From Ahaetulla prasina (taxonomy: Eukaryota; Chordata; Lepidosauria; Squamata; Colubridae), in NCBI RefSeq assembly GCF_028640845.1, contig NC_080540.1:50450561-50514560 (forward strand): a stretch of DNA of 64,000 nucleotides. The letters are read 5' to 3'. Under the pieces are notes generated by a model. That model saw only the letters and a list, made by a program, of their open reading frames with translations. It was not told the DNA's origin and made no database searches. The position numbers were made by a program, and so were the translations under genes. Of this stretch, positions 21,151 to 34,027 are shown piece after piece; positions within the stretch are counted from its first letter, which is position 1; each line of letters opens with the position of its first letter.

Positions 21151-21415
21151 TGATCAAAAAAATCAAAAAAGGCAAAAAAAATCAAAAAAGGCAGATTCCA
21201 TGCATCGCAAAGTTAGGAAGGAACTCAGAAACAGAACTGCCAATGTAACAATGCCTTGTACAAATATAAGTGGGACGTGGAATACTGTGGATATTATAGA
21301 ACCAAAAAGTGCAAATCTATCATTAACCTGTTTCCAACCCTAACCCTATGAAGAAGAACTGGAGCCATTGGAGCTGTTTAGCTTCAAATAAAAATAGGGA
21401 AAGATACACATTTTT

Positions 21416-21782
21416 TTTTGTAGGGATGCGGTGGCTCAGGGGCTAGGATGTTGAGCTTGTCAGTCGAAAGGTCGGCAGCTCAGCAGTTCGAATCCCTAGT
21501 GCTGCCATGAAATGGGGTGAGCTCCCGTTACTCGTCCCAGCTTCTGCCAACCTAGCAGTTTCGAAAGCACATAAAAATGCAAGTAGAAAAAATAGGAACC
21601 ACCTTTGGTGGGAAGGTAACAGCGTTCCGTGTGCCTTTGGCATTGAGTCATGCCGGCCACATGACCATGGAGACGTCTTCGGACAGTGCTGGCTCTTTGG
21701 CTTTGAAACGGAGATGAGCACCGCCCCCTAGAGTCGGCAACGACTAGCACGTATGTGCGAGGGGAACCTTTACCTTTACCTT
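21416..21782 (+). mobile_element. Sauria-type SINE with TSD
   Basis: tRNA-like head with A-box-like GTGGCTCAGGGGCTAGG and B-box-like GCAGTTCGAATCCCTAG, middle CCAGCTTCTGCCAACCTAGC, 3' segment AGAGTCGGCAACGACTAGC resembling the Bov-B end, and (ACCTTT)n terminus. ACACATTTTT is duplicated at 21406-21415 and 21784-21793. Such SINEs are mobilised by Bov-B LINEs. Confidence 0.88.
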
Positions 21783-22276
21783 TACACATTTTTAAAAGTA
21801 CCTAAAATGTAACTTGGAGAAAAATGCTTTTCTCCGTCTCTCATCATGTTAAAACCTGAAGGTCATTTTGAAAAGTTACTATCACTATCTAGGCCCTGAC
21901 TTGTGGGCTTCCCTTATTGGCTAGTGTATTAAAAAAAGAGAGGCTGCAATAGATCTTATTATCTGATCCAGGGCTCTTCTTATGTTTGCTTGTTCTTAAT
22001 CTTCACACATTTATAAATACCCGTTCTCAGCTATTGCTGAAAGTCTGTGTTTTCATTACATATTGTAAGTCTTCATTTTCTATAAAATTGTATGTAGCCC
22101 AGAAAATGAAGTTTTATGAACTGTGAACCACCCAGAGAATCATTGACTGAGATTGGCAGCCATAGAAATTGAACAAACAAATAAAATGTGGTTTATTCTT
22201 AATGTTTGAAAACATTTAAGGGCCAAGCAATATTCATTTGAACCTTATCATTACCAGAAAAACTGTCTACATTCTA

Positions 22277-22621
22277 TAAAGGTTCCCCTGCATAGGCATG
22301 CTAGTCGTTTCCTGCTCTAGGGGGCAGTGCTCATCTCCGTTTCAAAGCCAAAGAGCCAGCACTGTCCAAAGACATCTTCTTGGTCATGTGGCCAGCATGA
22401 CTCAATATTGAAGACGCACGGAGCGCTGTTACCTTCCCATCAAAGTGGTCCCTATTTTTCTACTTGCATTTTTTACATACTTTCAAACGGCTTAGGTTGG
22501 CAGAAGCTGGGACAAGTACTGGGAGCTCACTCCGTTACACGGCGCTAGGGATTCGAACCACTGAACTGCCGACCTTTTGATCGACAAACTCAGCATCTTA
22601 GCCATTGAGCCACCACGTCCC
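22277..22621 (-). mobile_element. Sauria-type SINE
   Basis: Reverse complement of the 21416 element: AAAGGTTCCCCTGCATAGGC (3' end), CTAGTCGTTTCCTGCTCTAG, and the head at about 22545-22615 (GGGATTCGAACCACTGAACT). The (ACCTTT)n tail is short. Confidence 0.85.
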
Positions 22622-22844
22622 TTGCTATACTGTATAGGTTGTCTTAAAATACAGTAAAATCATGTAGTGCTGTTTAAAAAAAGGCTGTTTTATATTACTG
22701 GGGTTGTCTTTAAAAAAAAACTTCAGTTGAATCCAGTCATCCAATTAACCAGTCAATGTGCTATATGAAAACAATTATGCTGTATGTGGTCAAATATTCT
22801 TCCTCCAATTGTGTTCAGAGGTTGTGTTTTATTTTCCTCTTTAG

Positions 22845-23005
22845 GTTTGGAAAGAGACAAGTTTGATAACAAGACAGTGACTTTCGAAGAACATATTAAA
22901 GAGGAGCACAATATGTGGCACTATTTATTCTTCATTGTGTTGGTAAAAGTAAAAGACTCTACAGAATATACAGGGCCTGAGAGTTATGTAGCAGAAATGA
23001 TAAAG
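22845..23005 (+). CDS. ITPR1: ITPR1 exon: linker domain, zinc-site histidines
   Basis: The 161-nt exon lies between TTCCTCTTTAG and donor AAG|GTGAGT (phase 1 in, 0 out). It encodes [20 protein letters not shown], then [18 protein letters not shown] and [21 protein letters not shown] supplies the two His that pair with the Cys of the previous exon in the C2H2-like linker domain that couples cytosolic conformational changes to S6. The only clear difference from mammals here is F for C after WHYL. Confidence 0.98.
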
Positions 23006-26000
23006 GTGAGTTTTGCCATGTTGTGTGTGAAATATGGCTTGTTCATATTTCTTTTAATTCTTCTAATGCCAGAAAGTCTGAATTCACATTCTATGAAGAT
23101 TTTAAAATATTTGTAATGAGCATTGATGTGTACCTCTTTATTTTTTTCCCTCGTGGAAAAATGTTGTTCTTCAGAACAATTATAATTTGTTTTCACAAAA
23201 TTGTCACAAAATAATGTCTTATAATGTCTGATATTTTTTGCAAACTCAGTGTGTGGCCACCCTTACTTTTTGGACCCTCAATATGTTGGATCAGGCCCAT
23301 AGTTGGCACAGTGGTTGTGAATTCACTGTAGGCCGCTCCAGAACTCTTGCGGAAGGAAAGAAGCCAGGTAGAAGTGTTCCAGCACTACTAGGTGGCCAGA
23401 ATTTGAAGATGGAAACAGCCCCTTCTCTGCCATCAAGTTTTCACAATTTAATCCAAGTCTTCTCTCTCATGTGCAATCTAATTGGGAATACAAATAATTA
23501 TGTTATATTTTATTATGAGCAGACTTGGCATTTAATAGCAGCAGCCAAGACCCTTGGCTCCAAAGATCTGAAATTGTGGATTCCAGTTTAAAAATCCCCT
23601 GGAAAAGGGGAATTACTTGAAGATTCCTAAGTCACATTTTATGAGTTAGGCTTACTCTCGGCCTCCTGTCATATCTTTTCTTATAAATTATGTCCCATTC
23701 TTCTGTGCCCTCCCTACCCTGCCCCATTATCCTGGGATAATGTTGTAGGAATCCAATCTGGGTCAGTCACTGGGATCAGTGAAGTTCTCTGAAGATCACT
23801 CATGCTCCAGCATGAGTCCAAAAGCTTGGAAGACAAAATCCCTAGTCCCGATGACCGATCCAGATTGGATCCTGCATTGGATCCTATCTTTTCTTGCATA
23901 TCACAATCAAAATACCATTCTTCTGTGCCTCCACCCACGCCTGCCCCCCAAATACTTACCAGCACCACCAGCCTATCATTCCCTATCTATTTAAAGTTAT
24001 AATTAGATTATACTAAAGCAGGTGATTCTGGGTTAAATAGCACCTCAGATTTACAAGTCACCAAACTGCCACCCAAACTACCTTCCCTTCTACCACCTCA
24101 GCCATTTGTTGGATGGATAATATAGTTAGTATTTTCATATGGCTGTTAAGACCAACTTCAAATATTGAGTAGCATTTGAATGTATATAGATCCCAGATGC
24201 CATCCTTGAAAACTGATAGTATAAAAAATAATTCCTAAAAGAAGGTTGCATTTTCCAAATAAATTAATCCATTGTTGAACATACCTCTGTCTGAACTGTA
24301 ATTATATTTTGGTTATTCTAATCAAAGAATATGACCCAATATGCATTTTGTGATCATGACAAGATTAAATTCATTTAATGAAAGATATGATTTAATACTA
24401 AACTGGTTAAAGGATTCCTGAAATAACCAGATCAGATTGATAAGATAATGGTGCTGCCATCATCTTCACCTTTGGGGTTATGAAACTTCTAAAAAAAACA
24501 ACAACCCATATCTGTGGGAGTCAACAAACTGAGCTAAAGAAGTCTTCTAGTTTTTCTTTTAGACTTCTCGTTAACAGCAAATGGGATATCTTTTTTGTTT
24601 GCTTATATTTCTGTACGTCAATTTAAGGATTTAACTTTAAAGATTTTTTTTGTAAACCCTTTTAGAGGTGGAATGCCTTTGTTTTGCCAAATGCTCTTTT
24701 AATCCTGCATTCAGCTTCCTGATTAACTTAAAGCACTGATGGGTGTAGGAGCGTGTGTTTCATTTTTCTCATGCCTTCTGCCTCATCAGAAGTCTATCTG
24801 GATGACTATTCCAGCTGAATGTTTGCCTCCATTTGTAATAAAATACATGAGGTTGCCCTTGGAAGATGCATTATGCAGCATATATTAAATGGTTTTTGAA
24901 GATAAATCCCCTCAAAATCTCTTGTTATGTAATCCATTCTGCTTTGAATTCTTTTAAGTCTGTGTCCTACTTCTGAGTATTCCCTAAATAATAGCTTCTT
25001 TTTAAAAGTGTTGTGAGTAATCGTCTGACAGTAGATTAATGGGTTAGGAAAGCTTGTCACCTTATCTTGTTCTCACAGGGCTAGAAAGTTTTCGGAATAT
25101 AATTTTGTATTTAAGTCAGAAAGCATTTGCCTGTAAAAACAATTAAATGTTGTGTTTGTAATGGCATATAACTGACAAACGTTTTGTAAACATGCGATCG
25201 CACATATTAAGGAACTTTTGATATAGAAAACAGCATCACTTTTAAAATATAATTTAATAACCATTCACACAGCAATCTAGCAGGATTTTTAAAAAGAGAA
25301 GGATGACCTGTTTTCTAAGTACACGTGAAAATGTCAAGCTATCAATTGTTACCAGAACTTTTTATGGAACAAAATGCTTTTTTTTAAAAAATATACTCCA
25401 TGTTCAACAAGGTTTGTATTCTGTGGAAAGAAGCTGTGTGTCCACATATCAGTAAAAATAAGCTCTGTTGGTTATCTCAGGAACCACATCACCAATAACT
25501 GCATTTGGCTTGGCTTGGCTGTCTACGGTATCGAAAAATACCAAATTCTCAAGCTGAATGAACCCTCAGTCTCTCAGAAAACGTTAGCAACTCCATCTGC
25601 ACTCTAGCTGGTATGTCACAGCTGGTGCCAAATCTGAAACCCCCTAAGTACCATTTCAGAGAAGGACACGCCTCCTCATGCTTTGCCTGGTCTCAGTAAC
25701 ACATGCCAAGTCGGCTCTCTCATCTAGGATTAGAGCCCAGATGAGCTTAACTTTATTACAGGCCGACCTGGTATTTAAAAGTGCCAGCTGGAGTATGGAG
25801 CTGCTCAAAATTTGACAACCAGGAACTGGAGATAGAGGCAGGGGACTGGAACATGGGACCTATAAGAGACATTGGTTTTATGTTCCCTGTGAGAGGTCCA
25901 TCCCGATTTCCACAGTATCTCCCATTGCCCACTACTACAGCAATCTCATTCTTACCCGTTCTTAATTCTCCCAAACTCCGCATCCCTGCTCACTCTCCAT

Positions 26001-26374
26001 CATGGCCAAGGTCCTGTTCCATCATCCTTTCACACCTTGTTTCTCAGGTTATCATATTGACATCAGGGCAATGCTGTTAAGCACTCATTGTTAGCACAAC
26101 CATTAAGCACTCATTGCTAGCACAACCGCACCCTAATTTGCAACCCTCTATGAGCATCAATTGCAACCCCATCCTCCTTCTATCATTCATAAACTTCATT
26201 CGTGAAATTCAGTAGTGAGTAGTGACTGCAAACATTTCTAAAGGAAAGCGATATTAAACAAATGGGACATTGTGCAGTGAAAGAATAATTTTGTTAGAAC
26301 ACTTAAGACCACAGCCACCTTTTCCTCTTTATTGGTGTAGTGCAGAAATAGATTTCTTTTGTTTTTTTGAAAAA
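23006..26374. other. ITPR1 large intron, mostly unclassified
   Basis: No confident repeat or gene. Around 23697-23960 GGCATATTCTTCTGTGCC-like text recurs: ATTCTTCTGTGCC at about 23698 and 23919, with near-inverted GATCC/GGATC motifs between. 25600-26090 is GC-richer and non-coding in appearance. The rest is AT-rich. Confidence 0.45.
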
Positions 26375-26645
26375 TCAATTATTTATTTATTTTATTTTAT
26401 TTATTTGTCAACAGTATATATAAGCATAAGCATGAAATAACTATACGATGTATAAGCATATATATATAAGCATAAGTATGTAATAACTATATTAATTGGA
26501 TATAATGAAAGGAAACATTAGGACAGGAACGGTAGGCACGCTTGTGCTCTTCTGCACGCCCCTTACAGACCTCTTAGGAAAGGGGTGAGGTCAATAGTAG
26601 ACAGTTTTTATGGGCGTTTTCCTAAAAAGGCAAGATACACAGAGG
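26375..26645 (-). mobile_element. LINE 3' end, family M
   Basis: T-rich (TTTA)n at the left (3' tail in reverse), then ATATAAGCATAAGCATGAAA, AGGACAGGAACGGTAGGCAC, and CTTACAGACCTCTTAGGAAA to GGTCAATAGTAGACAG. Homologous to 33165-33310 and 59647-59935; 5'-truncated. Confidence 0.75.
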
Positions 26646-28555
26646 TTTAATGTGGATTTAAAGTGCCCAGTTAATTTTACAGCTGTAACAACTGGCTTTA
26701 AAAAGTGGACGGGCCACACCATGCTGCTGCAGGATAGAACAAATCCATTCTGCATGTATCTAGTATTGTGTGCCCTCTAGGGGTATAGTTGGTATCTACT
26801 TTTGCCATGGCAAACTGATGTTTTGTATTACCCGGTTGTATCATTGGTTCATTAACTGAAGATAAAAATGGAACGGTTTACAGAGCTGACCACTTGTATG
26901 ATCGGATATGTAAAATCAATATGTTTTTATTGTAATTGGCCACAAATATGAATCTTTCTGACTTTATTTCAAGGACGATTTCTTGCTGGTTTGGCAGGTA
27001 GGCTAATTACCAGGTTCTCGTGGTTGCCATAAAAATTAATGCAACAGGGATTGCAAGCGCTTACATGCTGAGATAGAATTATTAATAATTTCTACAAATA
27101 ACCTATATTAAAATCTCTTTCAGATTGAAAATTGCAGAGCTGACTGCTATAAAGCTTAAGTGGTCATACTGATTCATTCTTTTACTGATCTGTACCATGT
27201 TTAATCAGTGTTATTTCTCTTGTAACATGTCTTTCTCTTTTTCTGTGGTTTCAGGAAAGTTCATTTTAATCCTTTCTTCTGGGTAGCGATTTAGCCAGCT
27301 AAACATTGATTGCCTATCTTAATGCTTCTAGGATTCCCTGCCTTATGGAACATCCTTGGCATCATCAATTTTATTTTCCCAAACCTGCAAAACACTATAA
27401 AAGAATTTACAGTTGCCTTTACAAGAAAACACAAGGAATTTGTACGCTAATTTGCACGCTAATTCCCTCACCATACTACTATGATGGGAATCTTGAGGAT
27501 GGATGGATGGATGGATCTTTTCTGTCATCCACATATTGCATAGAAAGGCAATGGCACTTTTGTAACTTATTTTTAACCTAAGTATTTATAACTGTATTTG
27601 CAAAATGCTGTAGTGTCTGGGAAAGGGAAGGTAACTTGTAATTAGTGCAGATAAGCTGCAGGAGTTCCACTGCAGCTGATGAAGGTGCTTTGGCTGTTTG
27701 TAGGTCTCTTCTCCCCCACACTGTAGCTTAGCCAAAATGAGCAGGGTGAAATTGAAGACTTCTGTTTGATTCTCCCTTCCCTTTGGCCCTGGACCAGCTA
27801 CCATGCAAATCACCAGACTGCTTTATGTGGGTTATTTTTTTTAGCTATAGCCTTGAACAAAATAGCTTGCTTGAGCCAGGAACAGGAAAGTGAAAAGAGC
27901 CAAGAGTTTCCACCAGTAGGAAAACAGTTTGTCCAGAAGTTCATGTATTACAGTTTATAACAACTACAGTCTAATTCCAACATTACTTGACCAGATAGAT
28001 CTAGAGCAGATTTTGAACTGTCACAAAGTCCTTGTATGAAGAGTATTTAAAGTTTAGGAGTTAATTCTTCCTTAAGTCCAAATAATTGTACTCTGCAGAG
28101 TCCCTAGCGTGTGTGTATGTGAGAGAAAGAGAGAGAGATTGATTGTCAAGATACTATAGGAACCGGAGATTCTCTGTTAATCTGCCATGTACAGTGTTTT
28201 GGACACTATTCACAGTCAAATAAAATACTAAAAACCATTCCTCCCACCCACCCCCCGGTAAACTTGAAGTTTAAGAAAGGATGTAGAATTGTTTACTAAC
28301 ATAATTTACTTACTTACTTACCTTGTATGCCACCCATCTCATCTAGAGGCATTTTTAATACTTTGGAAATATCAGTACTAACTGCAGTATTGTATTGGTG
28401 GGACATGAGTAGTCTTATGTTGACTTGTAAGGTTGTCTTTAAATTAGAGTACCTAACTCGCACAAAAGAATTTGCACATATTTGAATAAAATTGGGTTTT
28501 ATCTCATACTGGCCATAACATGTCAAAATGGCTGATTGTGATCTAGATATGACTA
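26646..28555. other. ITPR1 large intron, no feature seen
   Basis: No repeat family or gene recognised. Contains a short (GGAT)n run at about 27500-27516 and a GAGAGA tract near 28120-28138. Confidence 0.5.
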
Positions 28556-28559
28556 TATC

Positions 28560-29030
28560 TTGTAGTATTAGTTATTATTATTGCTTATACTTGTATGCCA
28601 TCTAACTCCCAATGCCTCACAACAATTAAGCAAAGAAATTACAATAAAATCAATAAAAGATGGCAAGTGGAATAGACCAGTATGAGGTCTCACTCTCCTT
28701 TGCCAAAGGTCTGGGTGAAGAGCCAAGTCTTCACTCTTCTGAACAACAGGAGAGTGGTAACCCTCTGGTTCTTGGAAGGAACTTCATTCCAGAGGGCAGG
28801 CATAGCTACAGAGAAGGTGCACTTCTGTGGTCCTAATCATTCACATTGTTTAATCAAACCCAGATGGTGCCAACCTTACAAGAATGAAGTGGTCAGGCAA
28901 ATGCTATAGAAGACAGGTGGTTCCTCAAATAACCAGCCCATATGCTGTTTAGGACTTTATAGGTAACAATCAAAATCTTGAATTGAACCTGGAAATAAAC
29001 TACCGGTAGCAGCCACTGCAGTTTATAGGG
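28560..29030 (-). mobile_element. Old L2-like LINE C-terminal/3' fragment
   Basis: On the - strand CCCTCTGGAATGAAGTTCC encodes the L-W-N-E-V-P motif of the L2 ORF2 C-terminus, followed by AGAGTGAAGACTTGGCTC and an AT-rich end. Upstream is GGTGCCAACC- and AATTCAAGATTTTGATTG-type sequence. Heavily degraded. Confidence 0.55.
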
Positions 29031-29231
29031 TTGCCAGGGTTAAGAAAAAAATGAAAAGAAATCAAGTTCTAGGACATTATTTGAAGGGACTAAAGATCAA
29101 GACTGTTAAAAGTAAATAGAAGGAATATACAATTCTTTTATTTGATCTAGGGTAAATAAATTCTTTTATTTGATCTAGGGTAAATAAGTTAGTTTTTTTC
29201 TGGTAACCCTATTTTTTGTACTGAAATAACA

Positions 29232-29580
29232 GATGTGATGGCTCAGTGGCTAAGACTCTGAGCTTGTCCATCAAAAAGTCGGCAGTTCAGTGGTTCGAAT
29301 CCCTAGTGCCGCATAACAGGGTGAGCTCCTGTTACTTGTCCCAGCTTCTGCCAACCTAGCAGTTTGAAAGCAAGTAAAAAATGCAAGTAGAAAAATAGAG
29401 ACCACCTTTGATGGAAAGGTAACAGCGCTCCGTGAGCCTTTGGTGTTTAGTCATGCCGGCCACATGACCACGGAGACGTCTTCAGACAGCGCTGGCTCTT
29501 TGGCTTTGAAACGGAGATGAGCACCGCCCCCTAGAGTTGGGAACGACTAGCACTTATGTGCAAGGGAAACCTTTACCTTT
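29232..29580 (+). mobile_element. Sauria-type SINE
   Basis: Head GATGGCTCAGTGGCTAAGAC (A-box-like) and GTGGTTCGAATCCCTAG (B box), middle CCAGCTTCTGCCAACCTAGC, 3' segment AGAGTTGGGAACGACTAGC, ending CCTTTACCTTTT. Third copy in the window. Confidence 0.88.
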
Positions 29581-29582
29581 TA

Positions 29583-31181
29583 ACAAGGCTTTAAGGATTT
29601 CTTTATAGATAAGACATAAGAGGAAGGAAGAAGAGATTGTTTATATTTTAAGGTAAGGTGACAAGTTACTAAAATTGATTATATTTGCTGTGATGAAGGG
29701 GGAAGCAATTTCTTTATATATATTTTCTTTTTTCTTATATTATTTTTTCTTTTCTATTTTTTTCTTATCTTTACTTTGTATTTTTTCTTTTTCCTTTTTG
29801 TTTGTTAACGTTAAATGATAAAATTAGTTTTTAATATTACAATTGTAATTTTTAATGAAATTGCTGTTTTAAAAATCATAAGATTTGATTTGAAGTAATT
29901 GTTATTGTTTTTAAGTGCAGAAAATTGTATCTTTAAAATTAAGCACAAAACAAACCTTATTTTGGAACATATCTCATTCTATAACCCTGAGAAACATCAG
30001 TCTAACCTCTTTCAACTATTTGTGTCAAAAGAGAAGAAAAACTGGGGCTCAGCATTACCTGTTCTGCCCTTCTATTCATTTGGTCATTCTCTCTTATATC
30101 TATTGCTCAATATTTTCAGAGTGAGGCTCCATTACCTTGAGCAGGTTACAAAATGTTACTGTATATAGACGGTGTGTCTGTACACGGTGTTTTTGTTAAA
30201 TGAGCCTTTTTATGCAATTAATTCCAGCACAGCCACTCATGCTATAATCTGTCCTGGTTTGTTTATGTAATCCCTTTTCTGGCAAACAACAAGAACTAGG
30301 TTAGCAGAAGGCCTTGCACTGTCATGGAATGAAAGACCCAGAGGAGCCTCCTCTGGGCAATCCCTCAGCCGCTTTTCATCACTGATTATGTAAAACCTTA
30401 GTGGCGCTTCCTTGTCATGAAAATTACTTCATCATAGGAAACAGCTGCTAAGCTAACTGTGAATTTCCCTGTAGCCTTGAACTATTTCCAGATGATTTTA
30501 AACTATACTAGTCTTTGTACATCCTAGCTTTTATATCATAGAAGTTAACTTTTATTTCCTTCATTATTTTAAGGGTTGCCACCTGGCAAATTTCAAAATA
30601 TCACTCAGGTAGTTGCCCTGTTTTATTAATTTGCCTCTTCTTGTACAAGGAAACTCATGGGTGGCACTAGCAAATTAGGTGTGGTTAAGTTTAGTTAATT
30701 AGAAGGACAACAATTAACTCCAGACACAGAGGGCAGTCAGCATCTCACTCTTAGTTGTGTTAAATAAACTGGGAGAAAAGAAGTAGTTGGTTAGTTTCTT
30801 TCCCTCCCTTCCTTAAAAAAAAAAAATAAAGGGAAGAAGTAATGAGTGGCAGAAGCCCAATCGTCTTGCTCATTTCACTTAGATTTTTCAGAAATTACTA
30901 AATAATAAGGGTTTGATTTGGCCAAAGTTCTAAAAATCCCCTTTTAAACTCTCATTCTACAATCTGTTAAAAAAAAATAATCTTAACTTCGCTTTTTCTT
31001 TGCATTCATCCTTTCCACATCATGTGCATTGCCTTGTGAGTGCAATTCTGAGAATCAAAATTGAAATGTGGAAATGGATCTGCAAAAAGAATTTTCTGTT
31101 CTCATAGAAATGGCCTAAGAAGTTATTCTTGAATTATTTTTCCTGCTGATTCTAAAATATCCATCCTTAATGTAATTAAGG
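29583..31181. other. ITPR1 large intron, no feature seen
   Basis: Very T-rich to 29780, then unclassified sequence. No gene or repeat family recognised. Confidence 0.5.
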
Positions 31182-31189
31182 GCCTAGTA

Positions 31190-31609
31190 AAGGGTGAAAT
31201 GCTCCCGGTTTGGACTGGATCGCACGATCCGGTAGCAATGGGAGAGAGTAGTTCAGAGAACCGGTAGCAAAAATCCCTGCCCCCCCCCATACCTCGCTGT
31301 TCCTCTTCTCTGTCCCTGAAGCTGCAAATGGCCTTAAATGACTACCACGGAGCTTTAAAGGGCCACACTACAGCTGATCAACGCTGTAGGCGCTAGTAGA
31401 CCAGTGCCTCAATTTTTAAAGAAGGTAGACCGGTGTACTCCCAAGTTTTGTATACTTTATTATTTTTATTATTTATTATTATTGGCCATGCCCACCAGGT
31501 CACCTGACCACCAAGCCATGCCCACCAGGTCACCTGAACACCAAGCCACGCCCACCAATTAAACCACACCCACAGAACCGGTAGGGAAAATTTTTAGATT
31601 TCACCCCTG
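31190..31609. mobile_element. hAT-type element, family E
   Basis: Ends AAGGGTGAAATGCTCCCGG and AAATTTTTAGATTTCACCCCTG. Flanks GCCTAGTA (31182-31189) and GCCTCATA (31610-31617) agree at 6/8. The interior has CCATGCCCACCAGGTCACCT direct repeats at about 31488-31550 and AGAACCGGTAG near both ends. Confidence 0.8.
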
Positions 31610-31934
31610 GCCTCATAGTTCATTTGCTGAAAGGAGCAAAATCTTCTTAGACAGGGATTGGATCCTTTGTTTGTTTGTTTGTTTGTTTATAGGGGAATGC
31701 AAATCTTCTGATGTCATGATTCTTGGTAATTGTTATTGTTTTGTAGTAGGTATCTTTCTTGGAAGGGTTATACGATTCCTAGTATATACAGTACTATGGC
31801 CTCATTTTATCAATAACAGTGCAACAACACGTACTGTTTCGTACAAATGTGCCTTTGGACCTGTACTTTTTCTCAGCAGTTTAAATCTTGGACTGTTAGC
31901 TTTTCCATGCGAACAACTCTTTTTTTTTTATGAG

Positions 31935-32310
31935 GCATCTATTTATTTATTTATTATTTATTTATTTTATAACATGTTTATTGCCGCCTACATGCCCATG
32001 ATGACTCAAGGCAGCTTACATGAATATAAAAACATCATATAAAAATTAAAGAAAATAATAAAAATTAATAAATGAATAAAATAGTACCTCCCCCCACCAT
32101 CTGTGACAACACATACAAGCCATTTAATGGGCTCCATTCTGCTCTGGGTTCCTTAGGCCCGTTAGCAGAACCAGGTCTTGAGTGCCTTCCAGAAGAGTAT
32201 TAGAGTGGGGGACAAACTAATCCCTTGGGGAATGATGTTCCAGAGAAAGGGAACCACCATGGAGAAGGCCCTTCTTCTGGGTCCTGCCAGTTGTATCTCC
32301 CTAGGGGATG
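31935..32310 (-). mobile_element. L2-like LINE 3' fragment
   Basis: (TTTA)n at 31945-31975 is the reversed tail, followed by TTGCCGCCTACATG and GACTCAAGGCAGCTTACATG, and on the - strand the L-W-N-I-I-P motif (CTGGAACATCATTCCCC) near 32230. Degenerate. Confidence 0.6.
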
Positions 32311-33164
32311 GGACCCATAACATTACTTGCCTTCCCATTCTAGTGGATCTGGTAGATTTAACTCATTTTCTTGGAAATGTAACACATTCAGGCAGTGTTA
32401 TCTCCACCACTATCCCAGCCTTAAATTTCTCCATCTTTTCATTTGAGGGTGCCGTCTTTTTCTTTTTCTTCAGTACTAAACTATTTGCTACATTTTAAAA
32501 GAAAGTTGCTGTGGGTGGGTGGAATGTCAGAATGCTTATAATGCAGAGTCCTTTTGAACCACTGCCAAGGTAGACGATGTATTAAAAATAAAATCCATTT
32601 GGAAAGACCCCCTGTAACAAAATTCAGTGAAAGCATGGAAAAGCGTTTCTCAGAATGCATTAAATTTCCCATCATGTGGGGAAACTTCCTTTTAAATTAA
32701 AAAAAAAAAAACCAACGTTGTGGATGCTTTAAAGCTTGGCCATCACCGCCCCCATGTCTGAGATTCTGATGATAGCTACTTGAAAGGGACTTTTCCAACA
32801 TTACCTAGAAAAGAGCTAGCCAGAAACAACACTTGTGGTTAGCCAGCTTCCGTCAGTGGGTTAATTCAGTTTATCTGTTTCAATAGAGGAAGCTTTGCTG
32901 GGAAGTGGGAGCTGACAACTCAATCAGGGTTGTTGGAGGGTCACAGCACATAGTGCATAACAACAGTGGTATGGGGAACAACAATGGGAGGAGGTTGTAG
33001 GCGGAAACATGGAAACAAATCCAAAATAAAGGTTTCGGAGTATGGCTCACTTCTATTTAACATATTGTGCTTGCAGAATCAAACTTCAGGGGTGCTTTTG
33101 AAATAACTGAAGGATGATTTGACTCGAAGATTTATTTAACTATGGTCAACAACCCACAAGTTTT
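32311..33164. other. ITPR1 large intron, no feature seen
   Basis: No repeat or gene recognised apart from A- and T-runs (for example 32698-32711). Confidence 0.5.
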
Positions 33165-33310
33165 TTTTTTAAAGAAATATATGTATATATAAGTAAAAAC
33201 ATGCAACAACTATGTTAATTTGATATAATGAAGGGAACAATAAGACAGGAACAGTAGGCACTTTGTGCTCTTATGCACGCCCAGACGCAATGACCAACTA
33301 CATAAAAAAC
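33165..33310 (-). mobile_element. LINE 3' end, family M, short
   Basis: ATATGTATATATAAGTAAAA through AAGACAGGAACAGTAGGCAC and CTCTTATGCACGCCC match 26375-26645; right boundary approximate. Confidence 0.65.
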
Positions 33311-33483
33311 AATGTAATGGTCATATAAGCCTTGAAAATTAAGACTCAAAAACAGTGTAAAAAAAGAGATTGAATAAAATAAACAATTATTCTCAAAACA
33401 AAGCAAAAGAAATAGAAAAAGGATTAATAGAAATGAAACATAATGAAAGAAAAGACTTCATAATATCACTCAAAGATCAGGAC

Positions 33484-33676
33484 CAGTGATGGGTTCCATT
33501 TACTTTAGCTATCAGTTTGGAACTGGGAGGGTCCGCTTGCACTTCTGCACATGTGCAGAACCTTAAGTGCATGCACAGAGCGTCCGTGATGATGTCCAGG
33601 CAGGTGGACGGAGCCTCCCACCGTCGCCACTATCAGTTCACCTGAACCAGGGTGAACAGGTAGAAACCCACCACTG
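33484..33676. mobile_element. Short hAT-type MITE with perfect 8-bp TSD
   Basis: 193 bp: starts CAGTGATGGGTTCCATTTA, ends GTAGAAACCCACCACTG. ATCAGGAC is duplicated exactly at 33476-33483 and 33677-33684. Confidence 0.88.
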
Positions 33677-34027
33677 ATCAGGACAATCTTAAACCTTCTA
33701 AAGGAAATTGCTGCAAATAAACCTTTGTTAGTGAAGGAAAGTTCTGATCTACGACTAAGAAATGGATAGCTTCTCCTTCACAAAAGTTTGGGATTGTTTT
33801 AAGGGGTGGTGAGGTTATATCTGTGTTTAGCTGGCATAGAAAAAGCAACAGAAAACAAACAAACCTGAGACCCTTTCACATGTGTTCTTCTGTTGCTGTT
33901 TCTATGCCAGTTAAACACAGCTATAACTTCACCACCCCTTAATAACATAACATAACATAACATAACATCAGAGTTGGAAGGGACCTTGGAGGCCTTCTAG
34001 TCCAACCCCCTGCCCAGGCAGGAAACC

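Noticed and set aside
23697..23960. Possible tandem or inverted duplication around ATTCTTCTGTGCC and GATCC/GGATC motifs
   Set aside because: Similarity is short and patchy by eye; not enough to define a repeat without a self-alignment.
21416..29580. tRNA genes at the GTTCGAATCC boxes (21485, 29292 and the reverse copy near 22550)
   Set aside because: Each lies in a Sauria-type SINE head; the rest of the cloverleaf is not maintained and the element continues into a Bov-B-like end.
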